Shown: piece by piece, positions 7,054 through 16,777 of the stretch
Layout of the letters: every line of letters begins with the position of its first letter
Position numbering within the stretch: position 1 is the first letter of the stretch
Source of the DNA: Bacillus manliponensis
GTDB taxonomy: Bacteria > Bacillota > Bacilli > Bacillales > Bacillaceae_G
Assembly: GCF_000712595.1 (NCBI RefSeq)
Contig: NZ_JOTN01000011.1
Span: 62,001 to 126,000, forward strand
DNA length: 64,000 bases
Direction of reading: 5' to 3'
Translations under genes and position numbers: made by a program
Notes under the pieces: model-generated
Database searches by the model: none
Told to the model about the DNA's origin: nothing
Seen by the model: only the letters and a program-made list of their open reading frames with translations

Positions 7054-8904
7054 ATATTTTTTTATATAATGCGCAAAAGTTAAAAGTGGAAATAAGCGAT
7101 GGTAACTATGATAATGAATATAGAAACTCCCCGGAAGACCGGTTCCAGTTGGATACTCCCGGTGCTGTAAGGAATGTTCTATTAAATAATGAATCCCCTT
7201 TTGAATTGAAGGTGTTTCCTTATCGTAAAATGAAATAAGAGCATCTAACGCCCAAGCCGTTTGCGATGGGGTACTAAATGGCAAAGCGATATACCGCTTC
7301 TCTTTGCTACTTCTACAAGATTCTCCCCAGCCACCATCGCGGTTCTGGATAGCTTCGAGCCATTGAATCGCCTTTTGCAAACCAGGATGTTCGGGTGATA
7401 CATGAACAGCACGTAATCCAGTGATAGCTGCCCACGTTCCATAAATGTAGCAAACACCCCATTTTCCATACCACGATCCATTGTTTTCTTGATTTTCAAT
7501 TAGCCATCTAATTGCTCTGTTACGATTTTCATCTAATAATTTATTAGGTGCATACGTACCAAAAAACTCCAACACTCGCCCTGTTATATCTGCTGTAGAT
7601 GGATCTGTCATCATATCTTTTGCATTTTCTAGCGGCACATGCTCAAACAGATGCGATGTCACTCCTTTTTCAAACGCTCCCCAGCCACCATCTTTATTTT
7701 GAAGCCCTGTTACCCAATCTATCCCTTTATCCCAAGCTTGTTTTCCCTTCCTATCTTTTTTAGCCATCTCAGTCAGTGAACGAAGAACTGCCGTTGTATC
7801 ATCACAATCCGGAATTGTTGTATTTACATCTGAAAATCCCCAGCCACCAGGAGAGAGCGTCGGTGCGTTTATATGCCAGTCACCGTAACGTGAATGCTGT
7901 TTCCTTATTAAATATTCATTCGCTCCTTGAATAAGTGGATCTTCTGGTGCTACTCCGGCTTCTTGTAATGCATAGCTAAATAATGCTGTATCCCATATAG
8001 TTGATGGAGAGTTTTGAACATGTGCACCAACTTTTGTGTTCCATACATAAGATTGCAACCCTCGAAGAGCAGATATAATAACCGGGGACTGAGTAGAATG
8101 ACCAAGTGCTAATAGTGCATAAATCATGTAAAATGTTGAACTTGCATAACTATAAAGTAGACCATTTTGTTCAAGTCTCTCCATCATAAAACGTTCGGCT
8201 GCTTTATATCCTTTATGGTGGAGAGATAATGGATACTGAACAATGTTTTTCACACCAGCTACCATCGTTTCTAGTAGAGACGAACGTTCCTCACGAAACC
8301 AACTCCCATTACTTTTCCCTATAATATAGTTCATGTTCGGCAGTATGCCTCGTTGAACTGAAAAACGTTTATTCATACAAAGCGCCATCGGAATGAGATG
8401 AATGCGTGCCGAACTACTAATTTGATATATACTCAGCGGTGATTCATCTGGTAAAAATAAAATTGGTGTCGGTAAATAAAACAGCGAGGGGTATTTATAT
8501 TGCCCATGTACAGCTAACATAAATTTCGTCATAAAATGAGCGTTTGCAATTCCCCCCTCATGAGAAATAAATGCTTCTGCACGCTTCATATTATAATCTT
8601 CTTTTCTATAGTAATTCGAAGCTAATAATGCCGTATATATATCAATCGTTGTTGATAAATGACCGACTGGTTCATCCTCATACAATTTCCATGTTCCGTG
8701 ATTCGTTTGCATTGAAACTAACCTTTCTACAAAAGGCTCGATTTCATCATGTCTTTGCAATAAACGGAGTAATAAAATCATCCAGCAATCTGTAAGAGGC
8801 GACCCTTCAAAACAAAACCGCCACGTACCGTCACTACGTTGCATCGTACGAAGTGCTGTAATGCGGCGCTCTACTTCATGCTTTACTTTATCATATAGCA
8901 ACAT
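7045..8904 (-). CDS. sqhC: Squalene-hopene / sporulenol-type triterpene cyclase
   Basis: A 619-residue class II triterpene cyclase that cyclises squalene or tetraprenyl-type polyprenes into hopanoid- or sporulene-like lipids. The protonating DxDD motif is seen in PDCDDTTAVLR (about residue 370), and several QW repeats are present, such as GLQNKDGGWGAFEKG, QENNGSWYGKWG and AIQNRDGGWGES. Length is close to B. subtilis SqhC (632), which makes sporulenol in spores. I chose the ATG at 8904, preceded by GTGAGGTGAGGG, instead of an in-frame start ten codons upstream. Whether the product is a hopanoid or a sporulenol cannot be decided by eye. Confidence 0.9.
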   Translation of the reverse strand: MLLYDKVKHEVERRITALRTMQRSDGTWRFCFEGSPLTDCWMILLLRLLQRHDEIEPFVERLVSMQTNHGTWKLYEDEPVGHLSTTIDIYTALLASNYYRKEDYNMKRAEAFISHEGGIANAHFMTKFMLAVHGQYKYPSLFYLPTPILFLPDESPLSIYQISSSARIHLIPMALCMNKRFSVQRGILPNMNYIIGKSNGSWFREERSSLLETMVAGVKNIVQYPLSLHHKGYKAAERFMMERLEQNGLLYSYASSTFYMIYALLALGHSTQSPVIISALRGLQSYVWNTKVGAHVQNSPSTIWDTALFSYALQEAGVAPEDPLIQGANEYLIRKQHSRYGDWHINAPTLSPGGWGFSDVNTTIPDCDDTTAVLRSLTEMAKKDRKGKQAWDKGIDWVTGLQNKDGGWGAFEKGVTSHLFEHVPLENAKDMMTDPSTADITGRVLEFFGTYAPNKLLDENRNRAIRWLIENQENNGSWYGKWGVCYIYGTWAAITGLRAVHVSPEHPGLQKAIQWLEAIQNRDGGWGESCRSSKEKRYIALPFSTPSQTAWALDALISFYDKETPSIQKGIHYLIEHSLQHREYPTGTGLPGSFYIHYHSYHRLFPLLTFAHYIKKYKK

Positions 8905-8992
8905 GGCCCTCACCTCACTTCGTAAAGTTACCATCCGTATACGATATTCTGTATCCAGATTAAATATGTTTTGTACAGCCTTATGTACAAAA

Positions 8993-9023
8993 AGGCAAAG
9001 TGATAAAAATACTCACTTTGCCT
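8993..9023 (-). terminator. Terminator of the DUF212 gene
   Basis: The stem AGGCAAAGTGA/TCACTTTGCCT is followed by T-rich sequence on the minus strand and overlaps the stop codon of the YuiD-like gene. Confidence 0.85.
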
Positions 9024-9447
9024 ATAAACAATATGACACACCAACAACGATACCTAAAATCGCTCCTACCACCACTTGATAAGGAGTATGCCCTACTAAT
9101 TCATTTAATTTTTTATAATTCGTTTGTCTACCATGAAAAAAATCATTTAAAATTTTTGCTTGTTTACTTACAGCAAGCCTCACTCCTGAAGCATCATACA
9201 TTACAATAATTGCAAAAATAGCTGCTACTGCAAATATCGAACTTGCAACCCCTTCTTCCATCCCCACTCCTGCGGCAAGTGCTGTAACTGTTGAAGAATG
9301 TGAACTTGGCATACCACCAGAAGCAAAAAACTGCGCAAAATCAAATTCTCGTTCTTTGAAAAGCTTAAAAATAACTTTTGTAAGCTGCGCCAAAAACCAA
9401 GCTAAAATAGCTGCCATTAATGGCGCATTATGTAAAATTGTTTCCAT
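9022..9447 (-). CDS. DUF212 / divergent PAP2-family membrane protein (YuiD-like)
   Basis: A 141-residue membrane protein with about four hydrophobic segments. The motif SGGMPSSHSSTVTALAAGVG near residues 47-66 is the PAP2-like phosphatase signature, and VYDASGVRLAVSKQAKILN-like sequence (VMYDASGVRLAV) follows, both typical of the DUF212 family to which B. subtilis YuiD belongs. A lipid phosphatase activity is plausible but not established. The ATG at 9447 is preferred because GGTGAGG lies about nine bases upstream; the in-frame GTG at 9456 overlaps that site. Confidence 0.85.
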   Translation of the reverse strand: METILHNAPLMAAILAWFLAQLTKVIFKLFKEREFDFAQFFASGGMPSSHSSTVTALAAGVGMEEGVASSIFAVAAIFAIIVMYDASGVRLAVSKQAKILNDFFHGRQTNYKKLNELVGHTPYQVVVGAILGIVVGVSYCL

Positions 9448-9500
9448 CGCTTGCACCTCACCGCCTATAATGGAAATTCCCTATATGTAAAGTATAAAGA

Positions 9501-9528
9501 AAAAAGCGTAGAAAATACTACGCTTTTT
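9501..9528 (-). terminator. Terminator of the RarD-like gene
   Basis: The stem AAAAAGCGTAG/CTACGCTTTTT overlaps the stop codon of the downstream-reading transporter gene. Confidence 0.85.
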
Positions 9529-10456
9529 ACGAAACTTTTGCAGATTTATTTTTTATAAATCTTGGTTGTCTACTTAACATAAATTTCGTCTTTGCCGCTG
9601 AAAATATGAGTAACGCAATCCATATAAAAATAAAAGCAGTCATGTGAGCGGCTGTAAAATGTTCACCAAATACAAAGAGTGCTAACAGTAAATTAATTGT
9701 TGGTGAAATATATTGCAAAAAGCCAATCATATATAATGGTATTAATTTCGCTCCTTTTGCAAAGTAAAAAAGCGGTAATGCCGTTACAATACCTGCGCCC
9801 ATAAGTAAAAGCGTCGTTGTGACCGAAAGTGTTCCAAACGACACAACACCTTGTTTAGTAAGCATTAATACATATAGAAGTGCAGCAGGCGTTACTAACA
9901 TTGTTTCAAGTGTCAAGCCAGTCATTGCATCATAATTCAACATTTTTTTCGATAAACCGTATAGTGCAAATGTAAGCGCAAGTGACAGCGCAATCCACGG
10001 AATAGATCCGTAACGAAATGTAAGAATCATAACTCCAATAAACGCCAATCCAACTGCGACATACTGCCAAAAATTCAACTTCTCTTTTAAAACGATTGTT
10101 CCTAGCAAAATGCTAACGAGCGGATTAATGTAGTAACCAAGACTTGCTTCAATCATATGATTATGATTGACCGCCCATATGTACACAAACCAGTTACCGC
10201 TAATTAAAACTGAAGCAATTGTTAATGAGATGAATAATTTAGGACGTTTAAAAAGAGCCACAAATTCACGTGTAAACTCTCGAAGTCGACCAGCAATAAA
10301 TAAAACAAGTAACATAAATGCAAAAGCCCAAATCACACGATGTGCTAAAATCTCTTCTGCTGAAACAACATCAAGTAACTTCCAATAGACAGGTAGAATC
10401 CCCCACATCATATATGCCAAAGCCGCATACATAATCCCCTGTTTTTGACTCTCCAT
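9527..10456 (-). CDS. RarD-like EamA-family transporter
   Basis: A 309-residue protein with about ten transmembrane helices, matching the RarD subgroup of the drug/metabolite transporter superfamily. Visible signatures are YMMWGILPVYWKLL near residue 17, the ...EILAHRVIWAF segment, NWFVYIWAVNHNHMIEASLG near 105, GYYINPLVSILLG, and FLQYISPTINLLLALFVFGE near 245. RarD proteins are predicted inner-membrane permeases; the substrate is not known. The ATG follows AGAGGAGAACAG, a good ribosome binding site. It is monocistronic. Confidence 0.85.
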   Translation of the reverse strand: MESQKQGIMYAALAYMMWGILPVYWKLLDVVSAEEILAHRVIWAFAFMLLVLFIAGRLREFTREFVALFKRPKLFISLTIASVLISGNWFVYIWAVNHNHMIEASLGYYINPLVSILLGTIVLKEKLNFWQYVAVGLAFIGVMILTFRYGSIPWIALSLALTFALYGLSKKMLNYDAMTGLTLETMLVTPAALLYVLMLTKQGVVSFGTLSVTTTLLLMGAGIVTALPLFYFAKGAKLIPLYMIGFLQYISPTINLLLALFVFGEHFTAAHMTAFIFIWIALLIFSAAKTKFMLSRQPRFIKNKSAKVS

Positions 10457-10533
10457 CTGTTCTCCTCTTTTCCACTATTTATAAAGTTTTCTCCATCATA
10501 TAATGAATAAAGTGAAAAGAAAACAAATTTGTT

Positions 10534-10785
10534 TTACAGTAATAACCAGCTTATATAGGAGACAACTATAGCAAGCAAAGGCATGCCAATCATAAATTTA
10601 TATTTATTTGTTTTATGCCGAAAGACATACATCCCTAGCCAAGCACCAATTGCGCCGCCGATTGCTGCTACGAAAAACAACATATTTTCTGATGTGCGCC
10701 ATTCCTTCTTCTTCGCCTTTCGTTTATCACGACCCATCATAATAAATGCAATGATATTAATACCAATTAAATACATCCATTCCAT
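10534..10785 (-). CDS. DUF1294 small membrane protein
   Basis: An 83-residue protein with three hydrophobic segments. DKRKAKKKEWRTSE followed by GGAIGAWLGMYVFRHKTNKY is the DUF1294 signature. The function is unknown; other members are fused to cold-shock domains, but this one is not. The ATG at 10785 is used because GGGAGTGAG lies about six bases upstream. Confidence 0.85.
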   Translation of the reverse strand: MEWMYLIGINIIAFIMMGRDKRKAKKKEWRTSENMLFFVAAIGGAIGAWLGMYVFRHKTNKYKFMIGMPLLAIVVSYISWLLL

Positions 10786-10823
10786 GTTTCTCACTCCCTA
10801 TCTAACGCAATATTGTATCATAA

Positions 10824-10854
10824 AAAAAGCATACAGAACGCTCTGCATGCTTTT
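10824..10854 (-). terminator. Terminator of the tubulin-like/VWA operon
   Basis: The stem AAGCATGCAGAGCG/CTCTGTATGCTT (imperfect) with a T-run on the minus strand immediately follows the 44-residue ORF. The ORF is thus inside the transcript of the large genes upstream. Confidence 0.75.
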
Positions 10855-10987
10855 ATTTTTCCGTATGTGATTCTTCTTTTTTCTCATCACTTTCGCATTC
10901 TTCATCTTTCATCTCCATGCAAATCATCGCATGGTACACTTCTGGATACAAGCCAAATACTTGATACACACTTCCGAGAAATGGCAC
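10853..10987 (-). CDS. Hypothetical 44-residue peptide downstream of the tubulin-like gene
   Basis: A short ORF starting with GTG at 10987, with GAGGG seven bases upstream, and ending on a terminator. The product begins with PFLGSVYQVFGLYPEVYHAM and ends in an acidic tail of Glu/Lys/Asp. The same reading frame is open all the way back to the TAA of the 1121-residue tubulin-like gene, so this could also be a decayed C-terminal extension of that protein. I recognise no family. Confidence 0.5.
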   Translation of the reverse strand: MPFLGSVYQVFGLYPEVYHAMICMEMKDEECESDEKKEESHTEK

Positions 10988-11059
10988 GAGAAATCCCTCT
11001 TTTCTAAATGATACAAATGAATTAGGATATACCCTTCTTAACCATTCCCCTTTTTTCTG

Positions 11060-14000
11060 TTATACATTCGTCTTTGTTTCTTCCTCTTCTAATGTAACAC
11101 CAAGAAGATGAATCCACTTTTTATATGGGGCACTATTTGGGTCTACATACCCTTTTGCATATGAACGGTCCCATAGTTGTTTAATAAAGACATTCGCTTC
11201 TTTTTTTGCTACAGATTCTGCCCCTGCTCCGTAGTATGCTTTAAAATAACGTTCCACTTCTTCCATCAGTAAACGGAGTAATTCATCCGATGTTTCTTCT
11301 AGTGTTGGGTCATATTTCGCTTCTTTATCGTACATTAAAATGACATCTAAAATGTTATGCACATACTCTTTACGGAGCCACCTTACATCTTGTGCACCTG
11401 ATAAAAATGAATGTGTATAAACATGATTTCCATGTTGCATTGCTTTTTCTTGTTCTTCTTCAAAACGTGAAATAATATTTTCATAAATAAACGGGTTGTG
11501 AAGTAGTGCACGGTGCAATTTATATCCTTCACCTAATATGTTATTCCCCATCGATTGGATAAGGAAGCTACGCCCAACTCCGTTATATTGGTAAACAAAC
11601 TGGCCATCAACTGCAACAAGACTAATCCATCGATACAAATAAGCATATAAAAATGCGCGATTACATTTATCATAATCTAAATTTGTTTGCGTTGCGTTTA
11701 AATCCGGCATAAACGCTGGTAAATGCCAATATTTATCAAGGTGCGGCGTTAAATTTGACTTCTTAATATTCAACTTATTGACACGACGGTAGTAAGATTG
11801 AAAGTAATCCCCTTTGTCACTCACATAGCCGTTTGCAAGATGACCGGCCGAAAGTTTCGGAAAATCTTGTAGTGACAAGCCATAATGCGCCCTATAGCAA
11901 ATCACTTCAAATGGTGAAAAAGCAGTGTTTGCTGTATCTTTCTCTTGGAAAAGTTCTTGCAATAATTCTTCATTTAACTCTTTCTTAATTGCTGGATGTA
12001 CGCCCCAATATTGCAGTTCCCGGTGATGTGAAACCTTCGGGATAAATGGACTTGCCAAGTGGAATAAATCTTCAATTTTCTCTCTTACATACTCGTTACG
12101 GTCACGCTTTTGAAAGTCTGCTTCTTTCCGCAGTGCTTCTATAATGTTCAGTTCTAATTTATCACGATAACGTCCTTGTAATTCTTGCTGACAATAGGCT
12201 AAAATGTGTTCTCTATAGAAATCCTCTACCTTTTGCGAATGATTTTCTTCCTCTTGCAATCCTTTACAATACTCTCTGTATAAACTCATATAAATTTCTG
12301 CTGATATGTCTTTCGGCAGTACACCATGATCTACATGACGCTGCACTTCGTTCCACATTTTTTCTTGCAAATTCTCTTCTGCTAATACATATACATTTGT
12401 TGGATTTGTTTTCCCTTCAAATTCTTTGCTACGTTTTTGAATATCAAATAGTAAATTTTCACGCGTATCTTGTAAATTATCAAAAAAGCGTTCCCAATGC
12501 TGAATCATTTTTGTTACCGCTTCATATAACGATTGATAAACAAGCTCCAGCAATAAATCTTTTCGATACTCATTTAACTTATGCACATATTGCGTTACGA
12601 TATCATGAAACTCTTTTCTAAACGTACGCTGCTCGTTATAAAATAACTTCCCGAACCAATTTTGCTGCTGAGCAAGCTCCACACGTCGCACTGCAGTAAC
12701 TGTACCTTCCACATTACTCACATTAAATTTTTTATCATAGTTTTGAACTAAGTTCCGCTTTTGTTCATTACTTTCATGTAATTTATTCATCCGCTCTACA
12801 ATGAACTTTCGAATTTCGTATAACATATAGCGAGCTGCAACAGGGTGAACAGCCTCCGTTTTTCGTAAAAACCATGTATTTAACTGATATGTTTGGCCTT
12901 CTGCTCCGCTTGGCGCAAAACGATCTGCTTCAATCATATCGTACATCAGTGTCGTTACATGTTCATGCATACGACTTGGTATCGCATATGCATAAAGGCG
13001 AACTGCATGATCAACCCTCGCTACTTCTCCTTTCATTTGCTCAGCAATTTTTAATTTCGCCACCGAAATTTTACAATCATGCTGCAAACGATTTAATTCC
13101 TCATCTTTTTGTACCGTGCGCTGCACATAACTTTCGACAGCTTCTAAAAATAACTTTGCTTTAGAAACGCCAATTTTCCCACCTTCTGCCCCTTCACGTG
13201 TTTCATAATACATTTGCTTATAAAAAACATGGGCCTGTTCTGGACGAGTTGCTAAATGCTCTAAATCTTCTAGATAACTTTTCCCGCGCTCTGGCTTCTC
13301 ACGTTGCATTCCGCACCGCACATCTTGTTCATAGCGCTTTCGTTTATCTTGGAATAGTTGATCTAAATGAAGCCATGATTCATCTAGCCCTTGCACCGCC
13401 CATTTTAATGCACAATACTTTAATACTTGTTCATACGGATAAATAAGCTTTGCGGCACCTGCCCCGCAATAACGCGCTTTCCCATTTGATTCTGCTAACT
13501 GCTGTATTTGATTGTCTTCCTGCGCAAAATGACTCGTTGACATCGGGCTGAACAACTGCAAATAAATCGTATTTGTCATTTGCTCCATGTAATCTGATAA
13601 ACTATGCAAATGATGACCATGCAAATTTTCATAATCATATAAAAAGCAATAATTGTAAGGAAGATGGTGCTGCATAATTGTATGGTTTGTTCTTCCTTCT
13701 TCATCCACTTGGTCTGGGCGATATTCAAGCTCAATCGTAACCCCGCCTCGTCGTGATAATTCTCCCGTTGAACCAAGCGTAATAGCGTGAAGTTCTTTTA
13801 ACGATGCATATCCATTTGCTTGCACTGCTTCAAATTCCTTCCCGCTTATCGTACGTGTCTTTACTAACACATCTGGCATTAAAAAGGCGCCTCGAATTAA
13901 AATGTTATGGTGCTGCAACTTTTTCCGGAGCATTTCTCGTAAATATAAAGCAATTTGCAAAAACATACCCGAACCTGTTCCACCAGCTAACGATGTCACA

Positions 14001-14422
14001 ATGATAACTCGAACACCATACTCTGTTTTATCGCTCGTAACAGGAAAAATCTTCTCAATCTCTTGCCAAAATGTCGTTAACTTATCTTCTTTCATCGCTG
14101 CTCTTAGCGCCAATCTTGAAATAACCCGAAGTTGCCCAGCCCCTTCTGTTAACGGCTTATCTAAAATCGTTGGATCAAGCGGAAACCACTCTGGAATGGT
14201 TGGATCTTCAGCAATATATTCTCTTGGTGTTTTACTCGAACTTGTTTGCGTCATAAACTTTCGAATGTGCTGGTATTGACTAAGGGTATTAATATCTGTA
14301 TCAAATACATGCATCGCTACTTTTTTGCGACGCTCCTCTGGCAATTTGTTATAAATGTTATGTGTAACAGAACTTCCAATCCCACCTAAACCAATTAAAA
14401 TCGTTGGAACTTGTAACGTCAT
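11060..14422 (-). CDS. Large tubulin-like (Tubulin_2 type) GTPase-domain protein
   Basis: A 1120-residue protein. The N-terminal about 330 residues look like a tubulin/FtsZ-type nucleotide-binding fold: a glycine-rich first strand-loop TILIGLGGIGSSVTHN, an aspartate after strand two (HVFDTDINTL), and the tubulin signature SLAGGTGSGMF near residue 150. The remaining about 750 residues are mostly helical and charged and match no domain I recognise. The family (Pfam Tubulin_2 type) is found in bacteria beside von Willebrand A proteins and has no settled function. Here the VWA gene lies 45 bases upstream on the same strand, so the two form an operon. No signal peptide is present, so the protein should be cytosolic. 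The ATG at 14422 follows GGAAGGTGG; an in-frame GTG just upstream overlaps that site. Confidence 0.8.
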   Translation of the reverse strand: MTLQVPTILIGLGGIGSSVTHNIYNKLPEERRKKVAMHVFDTDINTLSQYQHIRKFMTQTSSSKTPREYIAEDPTIPEWFPLDPTILDKPLTEGAGQLRVISRLALRAAMKEDKLTTFWQEIEKIFPVTSDKTEYGVRVIIVTSLAGGTGSGMFLQIALYLREMLRKKLQHHNILIRGAFLMPDVLVKTRTISGKEFEAVQANGYASLKELHAITLGSTGELSRRGGVTIELEYRPDQVDEEGRTNHTIMQHHLPYNYCFLYDYENLHGHHLHSLSDYMEQMTNTIYLQLFSPMSTSHFAQEDNQIQQLAESNGKARYCGAGAAKLIYPYEQVLKYCALKWAVQGLDESWLHLDQLFQDKRKRYEQDVRCGMQREKPERGKSYLEDLEHLATRPEQAHVFYKQMYYETREGAEGGKIGVSKAKLFLEAVESYVQRTVQKDEELNRLQHDCKISVAKLKIAEQMKGEVARVDHAVRLYAYAIPSRMHEHVTTLMYDMIEADRFAPSGAEGQTYQLNTWFLRKTEAVHPVAARYMLYEIRKFIVERMNKLHESNEQKRNLVQNYDKKFNVSNVEGTVTAVRRVELAQQQNWFGKLFYNEQRTFRKEFHDIVTQYVHKLNEYRKDLLLELVYQSLYEAVTKMIQHWERFFDNLQDTRENLLFDIQKRSKEFEGKTNPTNVYVLAEENLQEKMWNEVQRHVDHGVLPKDISAEIYMSLYREYCKGLQEEENHSQKVEDFYREHILAYCQQELQGRYRDKLELNIIEALRKEADFQKRDRNEYVREKIEDLFHLASPFIPKVSHHRELQYWGVHPAIKKELNEELLQELFQEKDTANTAFSPFEVICYRAHYGLSLQDFPKLSAGHLANGYVSDKGDYFQSYYRRVNKLNIKKSNLTPHLDKYWHLPAFMPDLNATQTNLDYDKCNRAFLYAYLYRWISLVAVDGQFVYQYNGVGRSFLIQSMGNNILGEGYKLHRALLHNPFIYENIISRFEEEQEKAMQHGNHVYTHSFLSGAQDVRWLRKEYVHNILDVILMYDKEAKYDPTLEETSDELLRLLMEEVERYFKAYYGAGAESVAKKEANVFIKQLWDRSYAKGYVDPNSAPYKKWIHLLGVTLEEEETKTNV

Positions 14423-14467
14423 GTGAACCACCTTCCTGTTTATCTAGCTCGTTTTACTTTCACAGTT

Positions 14468-16567
14468 TCATTCACATTCATACCGATACAATTCTTTTCC
14501 ATATCCACGGTCTATAATGACCATCTCGTTTGGATATAACGTCTTATGTTCACGACCTACCTCTTCTTCTGTAAGAGACATGCTATCAATTACCATGCCA
14601 GCTATTTGTGATTCTTTCGCAATAAAAATTGATTTTGAACTTTTTTTCGCAATAAATGTAATGGACTGAATCGTTTTCCGCTCTGCTCGAAACGGAATGC
14701 CAAAATAATGTTTCCACCATGTATTTCGTAATAACTCTGGTTCTGATTGATACGACCAATCTTTTGCAATTGATTGATCCCACTCATAATAAAGAAGTGC
14801 CTTCCGGTGAAAACGAGGCCGTACAATCCAGCCAAGAATAGCAATTGCTGCAATTAGTAAAAGTACCCCTACCGGTAATACTTTTTGAAAAATAATCGCA
14901 TATCTCTCCCAAAACGGGGCATCATGAATGAAAATTGTCATACTCGTTTTCACTTTTTGTAACCTAGAATCTTGTAATGTGATGGTAGCTTCTATGTTGC
15001 CGGTATCTGTAAAGTTAAATGTATCGGAGTAATAAGGACGAGGATAAATATGTAACTTGTTTCCTTTTTGTTGTAATTCATAGTTGATATTTTTATTAAA
15101 TGTTACAGTTGCTTTTTGTAACAATGTTTTCACTTCTTCTTCTGACATCTCTTTTCCATCTAGTAGCGGCTGTAAGACAAACGGTTTACTATTTTGTAAC
15201 TGAGTTACCTTCTCCTCATAATGATTTGTAATGCTCTGTACAGACAGTTTTGGATTCGGAATGGATGTAATATGAAACTCTTTCGTTTGTCGATAAAACC
15301 CTTTTATATTGAGATGTACCTTCCCACTTACTTGTTTTTTGGGAATTTTTAAGCTATAGGAGAATACTTTTCTTTTTTCATCCCACTTCATTTTATATAA
15401 TTTATTATCTATTTCTACTTCTGCTGTAAAATAGGAAGAATCGATTGGGATATTACTAGGCTTCGCCTCGATAATAGCAACTGCACCTTCATACATTTCC
15501 TCTTTATTTACACGCTTTTTATCTTTTTTCTCATACGTAACAACTGTATAATCAAGCGCTGGTTCTGCAAGTACTTCAATATTTTCCTCTACTATGTTTT
15601 GATTCATTTTTAACACATATGTTCCCGGTTTTATAATTGAATTTCCTTGAGGGACTAAATGCATTACATTTCCAAACAGTTGTGATTGCATAGGTGCCTG
15701 CATCGTAAAAGAAGACTGCAATTGTAACGTGTTTGGTAATTTCTCTATTTTATATGATGTGGATTGAGAAGATTGTTCCACAAGTGTAAGACGTGTTAAT
15801 GGAAAAGGTGTGGTAACTTCGAGATTTTCTCCTACTATTTTTGTTGTTATTCCTGTTTTCACAGAAGAGAATGGATCTCTATTTGCAATCAATGCGGCGG
15901 CAGCATTTACACTCGAAATCACTCCATCTTCTCCTGTTGTTGGTAAAATCATACCTTTCATTTCATCTTTCCACATTTCTTTGAACACATTCATTTGTTC
16001 TTGTTCTTCTGGAGCTAAATTTTCTTCCATCGTAATCAATATAGGATGTAGTAATACTTTCTTTTCTTCCATATCTGCTCGGAAGCTTCGAAGCACTTCC
16101 ATCAGCCTTTCCTTTTCAGCATCATTTTGACCTTCTAGCTCGTTAAAAGCCCCATCTGTTAAAACAATAAGCCAAAATTCACGTTTTTCATTTTTTGCAA
16201 CTTCTCCTTTAAGCGATTGCAACGCTGTTTCTACTGACTGAAAAGGAGTATTCTTATAATCACTCCACTCTTGCACATGTTGAATTTCATTTTGTCTCTC
16301 ATTATTTGTAAGGGATACACTCATTTTTTCTAAAGGACGACTCATTGGAATATATGAAAATGTGTCTTTTTCATGTAACAATGCAATAAAACTTTGCAAG
16401 GCATAATTTGCATATTTCCAGCGATCATTGTTTTTCATACTTCCTGAATCATCATACACTAGTGAAACGACGCGTGCTCTCTCCTCCTCTCCTTTCGCAA
16501 AAGTAGAAAAAGGACTTATACAAACAAGCAATAACAACATACATGTGGCTATTAATCTCTTATTCAT
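14468..16567 (-). CDS. Secreted/membrane-anchored von Willebrand A domain protein
   Basis: A 699-residue protein starting with a signal sequence (NKRLIATCMLLLLVCISPF) and a VWA domain at about residues 30-230. The metal-ion-dependent adhesion site is visible as DDSGSMKNND (DxSxS), with a later Asp in VLTDGAFNEL. Ig-like beta-rich segments follow to about residue 560. A transmembrane helix VLPVGVLLLIAAIAILGWIV (about 577-596) then leads to a roughly 100-residue presumably cytoplasmic tail rich in beta strands. The VWA domain would therefore sit outside the cell and the tail inside, where it could meet the tubulin-like partner encoded 45 bases downstream. The start with ATG at 16567 is chosen for the signal peptide; AAGGTGG is 13 bases upstream, a long spacing. 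Ligands are unknown. Confidence 0.82.
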   Translation of the reverse strand: MNKRLIATCMLLLLVCISPFSTFAKGEEERARVVSLVYDDSGSMKNNDRWKYANYALQSFIALLHEKDTFSYIPMSRPLEKMSVSLTNNERQNEIQHVQEWSDYKNTPFQSVETALQSLKGEVAKNEKREFWLIVLTDGAFNELEGQNDAEKERLMEVLRSFRADMEEKKVLLHPILITMEENLAPEEQEQMNVFKEMWKDEMKGMILPTTGEDGVISSVNAAAALIANRDPFSSVKTGITTKIVGENLEVTTPFPLTRLTLVEQSSQSTSYKIEKLPNTLQLQSSFTMQAPMQSQLFGNVMHLVPQGNSIIKPGTYVLKMNQNIVEENIEVLAEPALDYTVVTYEKKDKKRVNKEEMYEGAVAIIEAKPSNIPIDSSYFTAEVEIDNKLYKMKWDEKRKVFSYSLKIPKKQVSGKVHLNIKGFYRQTKEFHITSIPNPKLSVQSITNHYEEKVTQLQNSKPFVLQPLLDGKEMSEEEVKTLLQKATVTFNKNINYELQQKGNKLHIYPRPYYSDTFNFTDTGNIEATITLQDSRLQKVKTSMTIFIHDAPFWERYAIIFQKVLPVGVLLLIAAIAILGWIVRPRFHRKALLYYEWDQSIAKDWSYQSEPELLRNTWWKHYFGIPFRAERKTIQSITFIAKKSSKSIFIAKESQIAGMVIDSMSLTEEEVGREHKTLYPNEMVIIDRGYGKELYRYECE

Positions 16568-16777
16568 GTTGTAGCTTCGCCACCTTTGTAGACAAATTCC
16601 TATGTTTAAATTTATGAGAGGAAACAAGATATATGACTAGCGTTGCCAAGTTTTTAAGATGCAATAATAATATTATGTAAAGAGTGATAAAGGTAAATTC
16701 AACCTTTCCATGTAGTAAGAGCACTAAATCTTACATACAGTCCGCCATTTCCTATTCGATGTGTTATCCCTATCGTA

